A stretch of 64,000 nt of DNA from positions 62,001 through 126,000 of the forward strand of contig NZ_BMOQ01000006.1 in the NCBI RefSeq assembly GCF_014647155.1, read 5' to 3'. Every line of letters begins with the position of its first letter. Position 1 is the first letter of the stretch. Made by a program: the position numbers and the translations under genes. The stretch comes from Halarchaeum nitratireducens. GTDB taxonomy: Archaea; Halobacteriota; Halobacteria; Halobacteriales; Halobacteriaceae. Below, one piece after another: positions 43,016 to 52,117 of this stretch. A model generated the notes under the pieces. The model saw only the letters and a program-made list of their open reading frames with translations. It ran no database searches and was not told the origin of the DNA.

Positions 43016-44098
43016 ATGACGGGTCCCATTCCGGTGACGATCGTGAGCGGCACCCTCGGCGCGGGAAAGACGACGCTGGTCAATCACGTCCTCGCAAATC
43101 AGCAGGGGTACGAGGTGGCGGTGATCGTCAACGACATGGGCGACGTCAACGTCGACGCCGAGCTCGTCGCCGACCGCGACGAGGAACGCGGCGTCGTCGA
43201 CCTCTCCAACGGCTGTATCTGCTGTCGACTCCAAGACGACCTGCTCACCGAGGCCCAACGGCTCGCCGACGAACGCGACTTCGACTACCTCCTCGTCGAG
43301 TCCTCGGGCATCAGCGAACCCGTCCCCGTCGCGCGGGTCTTCCTCGAGGGCACCGACGAGAGCGACGTCGATCCCGCCGAGCACTTCGAGCTCGACACGA
43401 TGGTGACGGTGCTCGACAGCTACGGGTTCTGGAAGGAATTCGACGCCGGCGCGACTCTCCCCGCTGGCGCGGACGCCGGCGACGACGAGCGCCCGCTCAG
43501 CGAGGTGCTCGTCGAATCCGTGGAGTTCTGCGACGTCCTCCTGCTCAACAAGTGCGACATGGTGCCCGGCGATACCCTCGACGAGATCGAGGCGGTCGTC
43601 CGCGAGCTCCAACCGCGCGCCGAGGTCGTACGCACCACGCACTCGGAGATCGATCCGGGCCGAGTCCTCGACACGGGGCGTTTCGACTACGCCGAGGTGT
43701 CACGCTCGCAGGGGTGGAAACGACACGCCGCCGGTGAGGGCGGACACGCGCACGACGGCGAGAGCGCTGCCGAGCACCACGGCGTCTCCTCGTTCGTCTA
43801 CCGGAGCGAGCGCCCGTTTCACCCCGATCGTCTCGCCGCCTGGCTCGACGATCCCGACCCCGAAGTGATTCGCGCGAAGGGATTCTGCCACGTCGCCGGC
43901 TCCGAGGACGTCCTCGGCGTTAGTCAGGCCGGCACCGCGGTACAGGCCGGCCCGCTCGGCGCGTGGGACGACGACGAGCGCGAGACGCGACTCGTCTTCA
44001 TCGGCCGTGAGCTGGACGAACGTCGCCTCCGGGCAGAGCTCGATGAGGCGCTGTGCGCGGACGACGAATCCCCCGTGACGTATCCGTTCCCGTTGTAA
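43016..44098 (+). CDS. COG0523 (CobW/ZigA-like) metal-chaperone GTPase
   Basis: A 360-residue G3E GTPase. Walker A GTLGAGKTTLVN is at about 11-22, the metal-binding CXCC motif NGCICCRLQDDLL at about 65-77, the guanine-specificity NKCD near 178, and a His-rich loop GGHAHDGESAAEHH near 240. The C-terminal CobW domain is complete. Such proteins deliver zinc, cobalt or nickel to enzymes. The start is 26-30 nt after the TATA-like CCTTTTAGC, so it is leaderless. A repeat array upstream may be a metal-responsive operator. The client could be one of the many metal hydrolases in this window, which is speculation. Confidence 0.9.
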   Translation: MTGPIPVTIVSGTLGAGKTTLVNHVLANQQGYEVAVIVNDMGDVNVDAELVADRDEERGVVDLSNGCICCRLQDDLLTEAQRLADERDFDYLLVESSGISEPVPVARVFLEGTDESDVDPAEHFELDTMVTVLDSYGFWKEFDAGATLPAGADAGDDERPLSEVLVESVEFCDVLLLNKCDMVPGDTLDEIEAVVRELQPRAEVVRTTHSEIDPGRVLDTGRFDYAEVSRSQGWKRHAAGEGGHAHDGESAAEHHGVSSFVYRSERPFHPDRLAAWLDDPDPEVIRAKGFCHVAGSEDVLGVSQAGTAVQAGPLGAWDDDERETRLVFIGRELDERRLRAELDEALCADDESPVTYPFPL

Positions 44099-44146
44099 GC
44101 GCTGGTACGACCCGCGTCGTGGACATCCCGTCGAGACGGCTCGTCT

Positions 44147-44299
44147 CTAAACGTCGAGTTCCTCGCGCAGGTCGTCCCAGGACTCCTGAAAGCCGTGCGT
44201 CGACGTCGACTCGCCGACCATCGCCTCCTGGTAGAGGTCGTCGTACTCGAGTAACTGTCCCCACCCCCCGTCGTAGACGGCGCCACAGTAGATGCACAT
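44147..44299 (-). CDS. Small protein with CxxC motif (50 residues)
   Basis: A 50-residue acidic protein beginning MCIYCGAVYDGGWGQ, with a single CxxC pair followed by an acidic helix (LEYDDLYQEAM). Haloarchaea encode many small zinc-binding proteins of this style, although those usually carry two CxxC pairs; dimerisation could complete the site. The ATG at 44299 is chosen because TTTAAGTTA at about 44321-44330 gives leaderless spacing; a GTG at 44341 is also in frame. It is convergent with the metallochaperone gene. Confidence 0.6.
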   Translation of the reverse strand: MCIYCGAVYDGGWGQLLEYDDLYQEAMVGESTSTHGFQESWDDLREELDV

Positions 44300-44411
44300 G
44301 CCTCCGTATACGCGGCGTACTAACTTAAACTCTCGCGGCACGGCGGAACCCGCAGAAGGGTCGGGCGTGTCGAGGCGAGGAGATGGGCGTCGACCGGTCG
44401 GAGTCGAGTGA

Positions 44412-44627
44412 TCAGTCGTCCTCGAACTTCCGGCGGCGCGCGTCGAGGATCTTCTCGACGATCAAGTCGGTGACGTCGGGAATAGTCCGGGCGATCGCGT
44501 CGTCGAGCTCGCGATCGGTGACGTCTTTCACGCCGTGGTCGCGGAGCTTCCGCTTGATGACGAGCCACGCCGCACACCGCGCGAGGACCGGACCGCGCCA
44601 CGCTCGATCGGCGCCACTCGCGGACAT
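44412..44627 (-). CDS. Small conserved-looking protein of unknown function
   Basis: A 71-residue, mainly helical soluble protein: RGPVLARCAAWLVIKRKLRD, then DRELDDAIARTIPDVTDLIV and a charged C-terminus. No family recognised. The TATA-like TTTTACCTA on the minus strand (near 44657) fits a leaderless start at 44627; upstream ATG codons at 44666 and 44690 are less well placed. Codon composition matches haloarchaeal genes. Confidence 0.55.
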   Translation of the reverse strand: MSASGADRAWRGPVLARCAAWLVIKRKLRDHGVKDVTDRELDDAIARTIPDVTDLIVEKILDARRRKFEDD

Positions 44628-45120
44628 GGGCTCGTCCTCGGCGACAGTCTTGTTAGGTAAAAGCATTTCTACCGCGAGCGATCGATCCAACGGACCGACG
44701 GCTACGGCTCGGCTCGATTCGACAAGCGAGTCGACGATCCCGTGCCGTATACGGCCGGCAAAGTCGGTATACTCGCCCGATCGTCGCCGTGTTCCGTCGA
44801 TATATCGGCGTCCGGAATCGAGTCGGCCGAGACGAGCAGTTCGAGACCGAAATCGACGTATCTGGCTATTTAGGGCAATAATCGGTCGTCTGGGTGGTCG
44901 GTCGAGGACGGTGCAACTGCGCGACGGAGATCGATATCGGACCGATTAGTATTGTTTCATATTTGCAATTCTTTCTGGTGGGTGGTCATTCCGTCGGCGA
45001 CATCTGCGACCGACCGGATCCGGGTCGAGACGGAGCCGGGAGATCGGCGTGTCGACCAGTCGCCCGGACTGCTCGACGCACGGACGTGACGAGCGACCCA
45101 AGCTGTCGGCATCCCGGACG
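44628..45120. other. Intergenic stretch, no gene recognised
   Basis: Between the small protein promoter and the MocA stop codon no coding region can be supported. A short AT-rich segment, GATTAGTATTGTTTCATATT, lies at about 44944-44963 and could be an isolated promoter or decayed DNA. Confidence 0.4.
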
Positions 45121-45699
45121 TCATCGATCGAGGTCGGCGACTGTATCGACATCGGCGTGGATTCCGGGGTCGTCGACGGCCACCCGAGCGACGGTCGAGG
45201 AGTCGAAGAGGGACCGGCCGCCGACATCGCCGCTGAGCGCGTCGAACGAGCGGAGGGCGCGCGCGTCGAAGACGACCGGATTCCCGCGCCGTCCGTCGGT
45301 GACTGGGACGGTGATGGGCGCGTCGGTGTCCGTGGCGGCGTCGAGGAGACGGGCGTACGTCGGGGACTCGACCCACGGCATGTCGCCGAGCGCGAACAGG
45401 GCGCGTTCGCACTCGCGGTCGAGCGCGACGCGGGCACCGCGACGTGCGGAAGTGCTCTGGCCGACGTGGTACCGCTCGTTCCGGACGATCGTCACGTGAT
45501 CGGTGACCGGCTCGAGCGCCGCACGCACTCGCTCGGCGTCGTGGCCGAGGACGACGACGGTCTCGTCGACCGGCGAGGCACGGAGACGGCGGGCGGCCCG
45601 TCGGACGATCGGCTCGCCGGCGACCGTCCGGCGGAGCTTGTTTCCGTCCTCGAAGCGTGAGCCGGTGCCGGCCGCGAGGAGGACGCCGATCGCGCTCAC
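45121..45699 (-). CDS. mocA: MocA-like molybdenum cofactor nucleotidyltransferase
   Basis: A 192-residue NTP-transferase. The nucleotide-binding signature LLAAGTGSRFEDGNKL is at residues 7-22, with GQSTSARRG (about 80) and ALGDMPWV (about 102) as further conserved blocks. MocA adds CMP to molybdopterin to form the cytosine dinucleotide cofactor needed by bacterial-type molybdenum hydroxylases. It is the last gene of the operon: its GTG overlaps the xdhC stop by four bases. Confidence 0.85.
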   Translation of the reverse strand: MSAIGVLLAAGTGSRFEDGNKLRRTVAGEPIVRRAARRLRASPVDETVVVLGHDAERVRAALEPVTDHVTIVRNERYHVGQSTSARRGARVALDRECERALFALGDMPWVESPTYARLLDAATDTDAPITVPVTDGRRGNPVVFDARALRSFDALSGDVGGRSLFDSSTVARVAVDDPGIHADVDTVADLDR

Positions 45700-46832
45700 G
45701 TGATCTCGGGGCGCTCGTGGATCGGACCAGGGCGCTCGACGAGCCGGCCACCACTGCGGTCGTTGTGGACGGCGAGGAGTTCGCTGACGATGCTGAAGCC
45801 GATCGCAGTCGGCTCGTCGCCACCGAGATCGAGCCCACAGGGCGCGGCGATCCGCGCTTCGTCGGCCGCGGTAAGCGACCGATCCATCGCCTCACGGAGT
45901 TCACGGAAGCGCGAGCGCGGCCCGAGCACGCCGACGTAGGGGACGTCGGTGTCGAGGAGGGCGTCGAGTGCGAGTCGATCGTCAAGAGCGTTGTGTGACA
46001 TGAGGACGGCGTACGTGTGTTCGGGCACGTCGACGACGGCATCGAGGTCGGCGGGCCGCGTCGAGACGACGTCGTCCGCGCTTGGGAATCGATCGGCGTC
46101 GGCCCACGCGCCGCGGGCGGTCGCGACTCGGACGCGGAAACCGGTGCGGGCGGCGAGCGACGTGACGGGGTTCACGTCTGGCTGGCCGCCGAAGACGAGC
46201 AGTTCGGGCGCGGGTAGCAGGCGGTTCGCGAAGACGCGAGCCGTGCCGGCTGCCGTCTCGACGTCGGTAGTGACCGCCACGTCCTCGGTCGCGTCGTCGA
46301 GACGTGACGCGACGGGTTCGACGACGGTGTCGGGAAGCGGGTCGCGGGCCGTCGATACGGTATCGTGGCCGACGATATGCCGGTCGCCGACGGCGAGTGC
46401 AGGATCGGAAGACGCGACCACGGTGAATACCGTCACGGGACGGTTGGCGTCGAGTGCGTCGAGTACGGGCGTGAAGCTCGTGTCGAGCGGCTCAACGAGG
46501 ACGTCGACGACCCCGTTACAGCCGAGCCCGAGGCCCCAGATATCGGCATCGTCGTCGCGGAGGTCGTAGGTGTGGAGACGGGAGCGTCCGTCGTCGATCG
46601 TCCGGCGGGCGGCGTCGACGACGGAGTCCTCGAGGCAGCCGGCCGTGACGGCGCCGTGACTGTCGCCGTCCGGGTCGACGACCATCCGCGCGCCCGGGCG
46701 CCGGTATCCGGAGCCCTCGACGTGGACGACGGTCGCGACGGCGGCGTCCGCAGCCGCGTCGACGTGCTCGCGCATCGACGTCCGAATGGTGCGCTGCGTC
46801 GCACTCCACGGATCGGTCGCTGGTCCCGTCAT
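45696..46832 (-). CDS. xdhC: XdhC/CoxI-family molybdenum cofactor insertion protein
   Basis: A 378-residue chaperone that sulfurates or inserts the molybdenum cofactor into the hydroxylase. The N-terminal XdhC domain has VVHVEGSGYRRPGARMVV (about 34) and GAVTAGCLEDSVVDAA (about 60); the C-terminal Rossmann part has LLVFGGQPDVNP (about 212) and a final GLDLGGDEPTAIGFSIVSEL. It overlaps the genes on both sides by four bases. Confidence 0.88.
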   Translation of the reverse strand: MTGPATDPWSATQRTIRTSMREHVDAAADAAVATVVHVEGSGYRRPGARMVVDPDGDSHGAVTAGCLEDSVVDAARRTIDDGRSRLHTYDLRDDDADIWGLGLGCNGVVDVLVEPLDTSFTPVLDALDANRPVTVFTVVASSDPALAVGDRHIVGHDTVSTARDPLPDTVVEPVASRLDDATEDVAVTTDVETAAGTARVFANRLLPAPELLVFGGQPDVNPVTSLAARTGFRVRVATARGAWADADRFPSADDVVSTRPADLDAVVDVPEHTYAVLMSHNALDDRLALDALLDTDVPYVGVLGPRSRFRELREAMDRSLTAADEARIAAPCGLDLGGDEPTAIGFSIVSELLAVHNDRSGGRLVERPGPIHERPEIT

Positions 46833-47692
46833 CGCTCACGGACCCCCACCGCGTCTTCGAGTGCCCGACGACAGTACGAGCGGACGAGGCGGCGCCGATA
46901 GCGCCCGGCGGCCGCGTCGTCGACGACGAGCGACGCGGGATCGACGTCCGCAAGCGCGGCGTCAGCTGCATCCGCCGCGGGGAGATCGTGCAGGGGCGCA
47001 CCGACGAGGCGCGCCTCGACCGCGGAGAGACGGATCGGATACGCTCTCGCACCGTTCGCCGCGACGCGGGCGGACATCACGGTGCCGTCCGCGACGTCGA
47101 GCGCGACGGCGACGCTCACGACCGCGTACCCGGAGTACTCGGAGGTGCGGATGTAGCCGCTCCGATCGGCGTCGGGGAGCACGACCTCGGTGGCGAGTTC
47201 GTCGTCGTCGAGCGCCGTGTGCCCCGAATCGCGGAACCAGTCGTCCGCGTCGATCGTCCGTGTCCCGTCGAGACTGCGGGCGGTGATGCGGCCGCCGAGC
47301 GCGAGGAACGCCGCGGGTGCGTCGTACTTCTGGTCGGCGAACACGAGGTTCCCGGCGATCGTCCCCTGGTGTTTCGCCTGGCGATCTCCGACCGAAGACG
47401 TGGCGAGCGCGAGCGCGCGAGCGTGTGTGCGGACCGCCGCCGAATCCGCGATTTCGGCATGCGTCGTCAGCGCGCCGACGCGCGTCTCGTCGTCGCCACG
47501 CGTGATCCCGGACAGTTCGTCGAGTCCCGCGATATCGACGAGCCGATCCGGCGACTCGACGCCGTCTTTCAACTCGGGGAGGAGGCTGTAGCCGCCCGCG
47601 ATCACGCTCGCGTCGCGGGTAGCGGCGAGGAGGTCGAGCGCTTCCGCGACCGAGGTCGCGCGGACGCGTTCACCAGCGTAGCGTGCAGGCAT
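46829..47692 (-). CDS. Molybdenum hydroxylase FAD-binding subunit (CoxM/XdhB type)
   Basis: A 287-residue middle subunit that carries FAD and passes electrons from the iron-sulfur subunit. The FAD pyrophosphate loops are VIAGGYSLLPELKDG (about 35-49) and TIAGNLVFADQKYDAPA (about 112-128). A C-terminal CO-dehydrogenase flavoprotein domain follows. It begins directly after the large-subunit stop codon. Confidence 0.9.
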   Translation of the reverse strand: MPARYAGERVRATSVAEALDLLAATRDASVIAGGYSLLPELKDGVESPDRLVDIAGLDELSGITRGDDETRVGALTTHAEIADSAAVRTHARALALATSSVGDRQAKHQGTIAGNLVFADQKYDAPAAFLALGGRITARSLDGTRTIDADDWFRDSGHTALDDDELATEVVLPDADRSGYIRTSEYSGYAVVSVAVALDVADGTVMSARVAANGARAYPIRLSAVEARLVGAPLHDLPAADAADAALADVDPASLVVDDAAAGRYRRRLVRSYCRRALEDAVGVRER

Positions 47693-50014
47693 CTAGGGCT
47701 CCCCCTCCATGCCGGCCCAGACCTTCGCGGGCGTGACTGGGAGGTCGTCGATTCGGACGCCGACGGCGTCGCGGACGGCGTTCGCGATCGCGGGTGCGGG
47801 TCCGAGGACGGAGACCTCGCCGACGCTCTTCGCGCCGAACGGCCCCGTGGGCTCGTGCGTCTCGACCAACTCGACGTCGAGATCGGGGAGGTCGGGCGCG
47901 TGAATCACCTCGTAGTCGCGGAGGCCGCGGTGCTCGGGGACGCCTTCCGCGTCGACCGAGAGCTCCTCGGAGACGGCTTGACCGAGCCCCATGACGGCGC
48001 CGCCGATCACCTGTCCGCGCGCGCCTTCGGGGTTGATCGCGGTGCCGCAGTCGACGGCGTTCGCGAGACGGACGACCTCGAATTCGCCGGTCTCGGTGTC
48101 GACGTCGACGACGGCGAGCTGCGCGGCGAACGGCTTCGGCGAGAGCGCGGTGAAGTGCCGGCCGCTCGCGGTGAGCCGACGCTTCGGACCCCCCTCCCCG
48201 ATGAACGCTTCCTCTGCGAACTGGCCGAGCGACAGCGACTCACCACTCGGGAGTCGGAGGTCGCCCTCGACGAGCTCGATAGCGTCCGCGGGAACGTCGA
48301 AGCGCTCGGCGGCGAGGTCGCGGACCTGCACTGCGAGGTCGCGTGCGGCCTTCTCGGTGGCGTTCCCGCTCACGTACGTGGTGCTGCTCGCGTACGCACC
48401 GTTGTCCCACGGCGTCGCGTCGGTGTCGTCGGCCGTCACGTGGACGGAGTCGACATCGAGGCCGAAGACGCCGGCGGCGATCTGGGCCATCACGGTCTCC
48501 GAGCCCTGGCCGGTGTCGCCGATGCCGACGCGGACGGTGAGCGTGCCGTCCGTCTCGAGCGTGACGTGCGCGCGGGCGAACTCGCTGCTCGGCACGCCCG
48601 ACTTCGCCATGGAGAGCGCGACGCCGTAGCCGCGCTGGTAGCGCTCATCGTCGGGCTCGTCGGGGCCGTCGTCCCAGTCGACGGCGTCGCAGACGCGATC
48701 GAGGCAATCGCCGACGCCGACGGACTCGAGGCGGCGTTTGCTCTCGCTGAACTCCGGCTCGAAGCTCTCGTCGCCCGCCTGAACGAGGTTGTGCCGCCTG
48801 AGCTCGACGGGGTCCATCCCGATCGCGTCGGCGACCTCGTCCACGTGGCTCTCGATGCCGAACGTCCCCTGGACGGCGCCGTAGCCGCGCATCGCACCGC
48901 CGGGCGTGACGTTCGTGTAGACCGCACGTCCGGTGAACAGCCGGTTCTCGCAGGGGTAGAGCGACATCGGCTCGTGCGCGGCGTTCGAGAGCACTGCGAA
49001 GCCGTGACAGCCGTACGCGCCCGTGTTCGAGGTGACGTCGACGTGCATCGCGGTGATCGTGCCGTCGTCGCGGACACCGGTCTTGACTGTGACGTCCTGG
49101 GCGTGGCGGGTCTGGGAGGCGTGGAGGTCCTCCGAACGCTCGTTTCGGAGGCGGACCTTCTCGCCGGTCTCGAGCGCGAGCGCGGCCGCGAGGAACTGGA
49201 CCGGGAGGACGTCCTGTCTGACGCCGAACCCGCCGCCGACGCGGGGCTTGATGACGCGGACGTCCGTCCGGTTCAGGTCGAAGGCACGCGCGATGGTGTC
49301 TCGACAGATGTGCGAGACCTGCGTCGTCGTCCGAAGAGTGAGACGTTCGCGTTCGTCGATCCACGCGATCGCCGTGTTCACCTCGAGCGGGAGGTGTTGG
49401 ACGACCTGCGTCTCGTACTCTCGTTCGACGACGGCGTCCGCCTCCTCGAAGCCGGCCTCGAGGTCCCCTTCCTCGTGGCGGGCCGCGCAGACGACGTTCC
49501 GCTCGGGGTCCGCGCCGTCCTGCTCGTTCTCGTACTCGTCAGGGTGAATCGTCGGTGCGTCCGGCTCCATCGCGGCGTCCGCGTCGAAGACGGCCTTACG
49601 GACGTCGTACTCGACGTCGATGGCGTCGACGGCGCGCTCGGCGGCTTCGGGGGTCCGCGCGGCCACGGCGGCGACGGGCTCACCGACGAAGCGCACCGTC
49701 TCGTTCAACACGCGTTCGTCGAACGGCGCGGGCGCCGGATAGGGGAAGCCGGTACGCGTGAATCGCCCCGCCGGGACGTCCTCGTGAGTGAGGACGGCCC
49801 GCACGCCCGGGATAGCTTCCGCGGTATCGGTGTCGATCGACTCGATACGGGCGTGGGCGTGCGGGCTACGGAGGACGTGTCCCGCGAGCGCGTTCTCGGT
49901 CGGGACGTCGTCGGTGTAGCGCGCGTTCCCGGTGACGAGCCCCCAGCCGTCGACCTTCTCGACGCTCTCGCCGACGGGAGCGTGGGCGTCGGCCGCGTTG
50001 TCGGGTGACGTCAC
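47693..50014 (-). CDS. Molybdenum hydroxylase large subunit (xanthine dehydrogenase / CoxL family)
   Basis: A 773-residue catalytic subunit binding the molybdopterin cofactor. Recognisable blocks are GNARYTDDV and GHVLRSPHAHARI at the N-terminus, VGGGFGVRQD (about 256), GAMRGYGAVQGTF (about 363), GDTGQGSETVMAQI (about 497) and the C-terminal PFGAKSVGEV (about 730) with the catalytic Glu. The CO-dehydrogenase-specific AYRCSFR loop is absent, so purine, aldehyde or N-heterocycle hydroxylation is more likely. It starts with GTG overlapping the small-subunit stop. The nearby ring-opening operon suggests a cyclic nitrogen compound as substrate. Confidence 0.9.
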   Translation of the reverse strand: MTSPDNAADAHAPVGESVEKVDGWGLVTGNARYTDDVPTENALAGHVLRSPHAHARIESIDTDTAEAIPGVRAVLTHEDVPAGRFTRTGFPYPAPAPFDERVLNETVRFVGEPVAAVAARTPEAAERAVDAIDVEYDVRKAVFDADAAMEPDAPTIHPDEYENEQDGADPERNVVCAARHEEGDLEAGFEEADAVVEREYETQVVQHLPLEVNTAIAWIDERERLTLRTTTQVSHICRDTIARAFDLNRTDVRVIKPRVGGGFGVRQDVLPVQFLAAALALETGEKVRLRNERSEDLHASQTRHAQDVTVKTGVRDDGTITAMHVDVTSNTGAYGCHGFAVLSNAAHEPMSLYPCENRLFTGRAVYTNVTPGGAMRGYGAVQGTFGIESHVDEVADAIGMDPVELRRHNLVQAGDESFEPEFSESKRRLESVGVGDCLDRVCDAVDWDDGPDEPDDERYQRGYGVALSMAKSGVPSSEFARAHVTLETDGTLTVRVGIGDTGQGSETVMAQIAAGVFGLDVDSVHVTADDTDATPWDNGAYASSTTYVSGNATEKAARDLAVQVRDLAAERFDVPADAIELVEGDLRLPSGESLSLGQFAEEAFIGEGGPKRRLTASGRHFTALSPKPFAAQLAVVDVDTETGEFEVVRLANAVDCGTAINPEGARGQVIGGAVMGLGQAVSEELSVDAEGVPEHRGLRDYEVIHAPDLPDLDVELVETHEPTGPFGAKSVGEVSVLGPAPAIANAVRDAVGVRIDDLPVTPAKVWAGMEGEP

Positions 50015-50523
50015 CGTTCGACCTCCATCGGCTCCGCCCGGTCGAGTCGGGTGGCCGCATCACGGATCGCCTCGATCTGCTGGGCGTAGCCCGTGCAGCG
50101 ACAGACGTTCCCGCTCAGGGCGTCAGCGATCTCGGCGTCGCTCGGATCGGTAGTCCGCTGGAGGAGGTGATAGGCGGCGACGAGGACGCCGGGAATACAG
50201 AAACCACACTGGGCCGCGCCGTGTTCGAGGAACTCCTCTTGGAGCGCGTGGAGGCCGTTATCGTCGTCGAGGAGCCCCTTCACCGTCGTGACGTCCGCGC
50301 CGTCGCAGCGCGACGCCGGTGTGAGACACGCACGCGTTAACTCCCCGTCGCAGAGGACGTTGCACGACCCGCAGACACCCTCGTCGCAGCCGTTCTTCAC
50401 CTCGTAGTGGCCGGCGTTCCGCAGGCTCTCGATGAGCGTCTCACCGCGCTCGGCGGCGAGAGTCACCGGTTCACCGTTGACTCGAACCGAAACGGTGCCG
50501 GCCGAACCGTCGTTTCCATCCAT
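50011..50523 (-). CDS. Molybdenum hydroxylase 2Fe-2S subunit (CoxS/XdhC-type small subunit)
   Basis: A 170-residue iron-sulfur subunit with two [2Fe-2S] clusters. The plant-type cluster ligands are in CDEGVCGSCNVLCDG (about 45-59) and the second cluster ligands in CGFCIPG (about 100) and CRCTGY (about 136). It is the first gene of the operon. A TATA-like TTTTAATC at 50548-50556 gives leaderless spacing to the ATG at 50523, though AGGAG is also near. The four-base overlaps downstream point to one mRNA for all five genes. Confidence 0.92.
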   Translation of the reverse strand: MDGNDGSAGTVSVRVNGEPVTLAAERGETLIESLRNAGHYEVKNGCDEGVCGSCNVLCDGELTRACLTPASRCDGADVTTVKGLLDDDNGLHALQEEFLEHGAAQCGFCIPGVLVAAYHLLQRTTDPSDAEIADALSGNVCRCTGYAQQIEAIRDAATRLDRAEPMEVER

Positions 50524-50896
50524 GACTCCTCATGCGTGGAGCTAGATCGGATTAAAACTTTGGATAAAAGACAAGATATCGAATAGACGAAAACGTTCAG
50601 ACAACGAATTACCGCAGAGCATTCGATATCGGTCACGGGACGGTTCGAGCAGTAGAAAAGGCGATGCCGAGGTATCGAGAGGCTAACGGTCGCGTTCCCC
50701 CGAGCGCGATCAGGTGTTCGCAATGCACGAACGCGACGCTGTCCCGCGTATTCGCGGCGAGCGTCGGTGGAGATATCGTCCGCTGTTGTGTCACTAGCTC
50801 TCACGGTCGGTGTGATACGGTGGGTTTACACAGATATATTTGTAATAGAGTCCGGACACCAGCCGCGTCGAGCCGTTCGGACATTGCAAACGGTTC
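50524..50896. other. Intergenic stretch before the molybdenum hydroxylase operon
   Basis: This holds the operon promoter (TATA near 50552) and the third copy of the AT-rich 21-bp motif (50825-50845), and no supported gene. The motif lies 52 bp past the IclR-3 stop and about 300 bp before the iron-sulfur subunit start. Confidence 0.5.
50825..50845. promoter_or_regulatory. Copy 3 of the shared 21-bp AT-rich motif
   Basis: TTTACACAGATATATTTGTA followed by A, matching TTTACN2ANATATANTTGT. Like copy 1 it is positioned just beyond the 3' end of a minus-strand IclR gene. Confidence 0.5.
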
Positions 50897-51691
50897 TCAG
50901 GCGTGGCTATTCATGTTCAGACTGACCTCGATGACGTTCACGGCGCGGGTGATGCGCTCCGGGAGGTCCTCGTGAAAGCGCTCGTCGCGCATGAAGCTCG
51001 CTGGACCGGAGACACTGAGCGACCCGAGCACCTCCCCTTTCGGGTTGCGGATCGGCGCACCGATCGCGCGGAACCCCTCGATTTCTTCACCGTCGTTGTA
51101 CGCGTAGCCGCGCTCGCGGATCGCCTCGAGTTCCGCGAACAGGTCGTCGGGGTTCGTAATAGTGTTGTCCGTGCGCGCGGGAAGGCCGTGGCTCTCGACG
51201 ATCTCCTCGACACGATCGCGGGGGAGGTAGGCGAGGATCGCCTTCCCGGACGCCGTATAGTGGAGGTGGTCGCGGTGCTGGGGCTTCTCGGACTGGTAGT
51301 CGTCGCTGATGCTCGTCTCCCCCTTCACCTGATAGAGGTTGATCCCGAAGCCGTTCTCCTCGGTGACGATGTGCGTGTACTGGCCGGTTTCCTCGGCGAG
51401 TTCGTCTACCTCGGGCTTCCCGTAGCGGTAGAGCGGACTCCGGTGACGGGCGTACTCACCGATCACGAAGAACTTGAACGCGATCTCGTACTCGCCGTCG
51501 CGCTGGACGAGAAAGCCGTTCTTCTCGAGTGTCTTGAGGTGGATGTAGGCCGTGCTCTTCGAGAGATCGAGGAGATCAGCCAGTTCCGTGACGCCGACGC
51601 TCCCGTGCTCGCGCACGGCCTCGACGACGTCCGCTGCCACTGAGACGGTCTTCAGCGTTCGTGGGCTGTCATCCGTATCACCCGCGGTCAT
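50897..51691 (-). CDS. IclR-family transcriptional regulator 3
   Basis: A 264-residue IclR protein. The winged helix (VGVTELADLLDLSKSTAYIH, about 27-46) is followed by an effector domain with YTASGKAILAYLPRDRVEEI and GSLSVSGPASFM. It lies between the molybdenum hydroxylase operon (same strand, downstream) and the divergent ABC importer/hydantoinase operon, so either or both are likely targets. The start is uncertain: ATG codons at 51691, 51718 and 51721 are in frame; the first gives the usual short N-terminus before SPRTLKTVSVA. Confidence 0.86.
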   Translation of the reverse strand: MTAGDTDDSPRTLKTVSVAADVVEAVREHGSVGVTELADLLDLSKSTAYIHLKTLEKNGFLVQRDGEYEIAFKFFVIGEYARHRSPLYRYGKPEVDELAEETGQYTHIVTEENGFGINLYQVKGETSISDDYQSEKPQHRDHLHYTASGKAILAYLPRDRVEEIVESHGLPARTDNTITNPDDLFAELEAIRERGYAYNDGEEIEGFRAIGAPIRNPKGEVLGSLSVSGPASFMRDERFHEDLPERITRAVNVIEVSLNMNSHA

Positions 51692-51721
51692 ATTCCACTC
51701 GAACGCCTCTACCCACATCAA

Positions 51722-52117
51722 TGTTCGGCTATTTCAACCGTATCTCAATGAGTTCGAAACAAACAGGCGGTTATCTGGAGTGTTAGAAAAACACCTCGAA
51801 GTAGAATGGGGTCCAGACGCAGAGTCATCAGCGGTCCGCTCTTCGGTCCGAGATATGTGAACGGTGACGTGTTCAGGGGGACAGTCGAGCGCGTGATCCG
51901 CAGTATACGAGAGACGGATTCTCCGATCGGGAACCGGGTGACTACACAGCCAGGAGAGTGGGGGGACAGACGCTGCGTAAGACTTTTCAACTATTGGTAG
52001 AAAGTGGTCTAATGTGTTCAGAACGAAGTCAATCGTCGAAGTATTTGGGCATAATGATGAACAATCCGCATCTGATACGCGGACAGCTGCACCGATCGGA
52101 ATAGTGGGGACGGAGAG
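51722..52117. other. Divergent control region of IclR-3 and the ABC/hydantoinase operon
   Basis: No supported gene. AT-rich segments at about 51991-52013 (CTATTGGTAG and vicinity) and 52040-52060 (GTATTTGGGCATAATG) may hold the promoter of the importer operon. No dyad like those of the 24-42 kb island is present. Confidence 0.4.

Noticed and set aside
46988-50008. A roughly 1000-codon plus-strand frame opposite the molybdenum hydroxylase subunits
   Set aside because: It is the mirror of well-conserved CoxL/CoxM genes; the low-complexity product has no match.
47693-50014. Aerobic CO dehydrogenase (CoxL form I)
   Set aside because: The diagnostic AYRCSFR active-site loop is missing; the corresponding region reads GAMRGYGAVQG as in other molybdenum hydroxylases.
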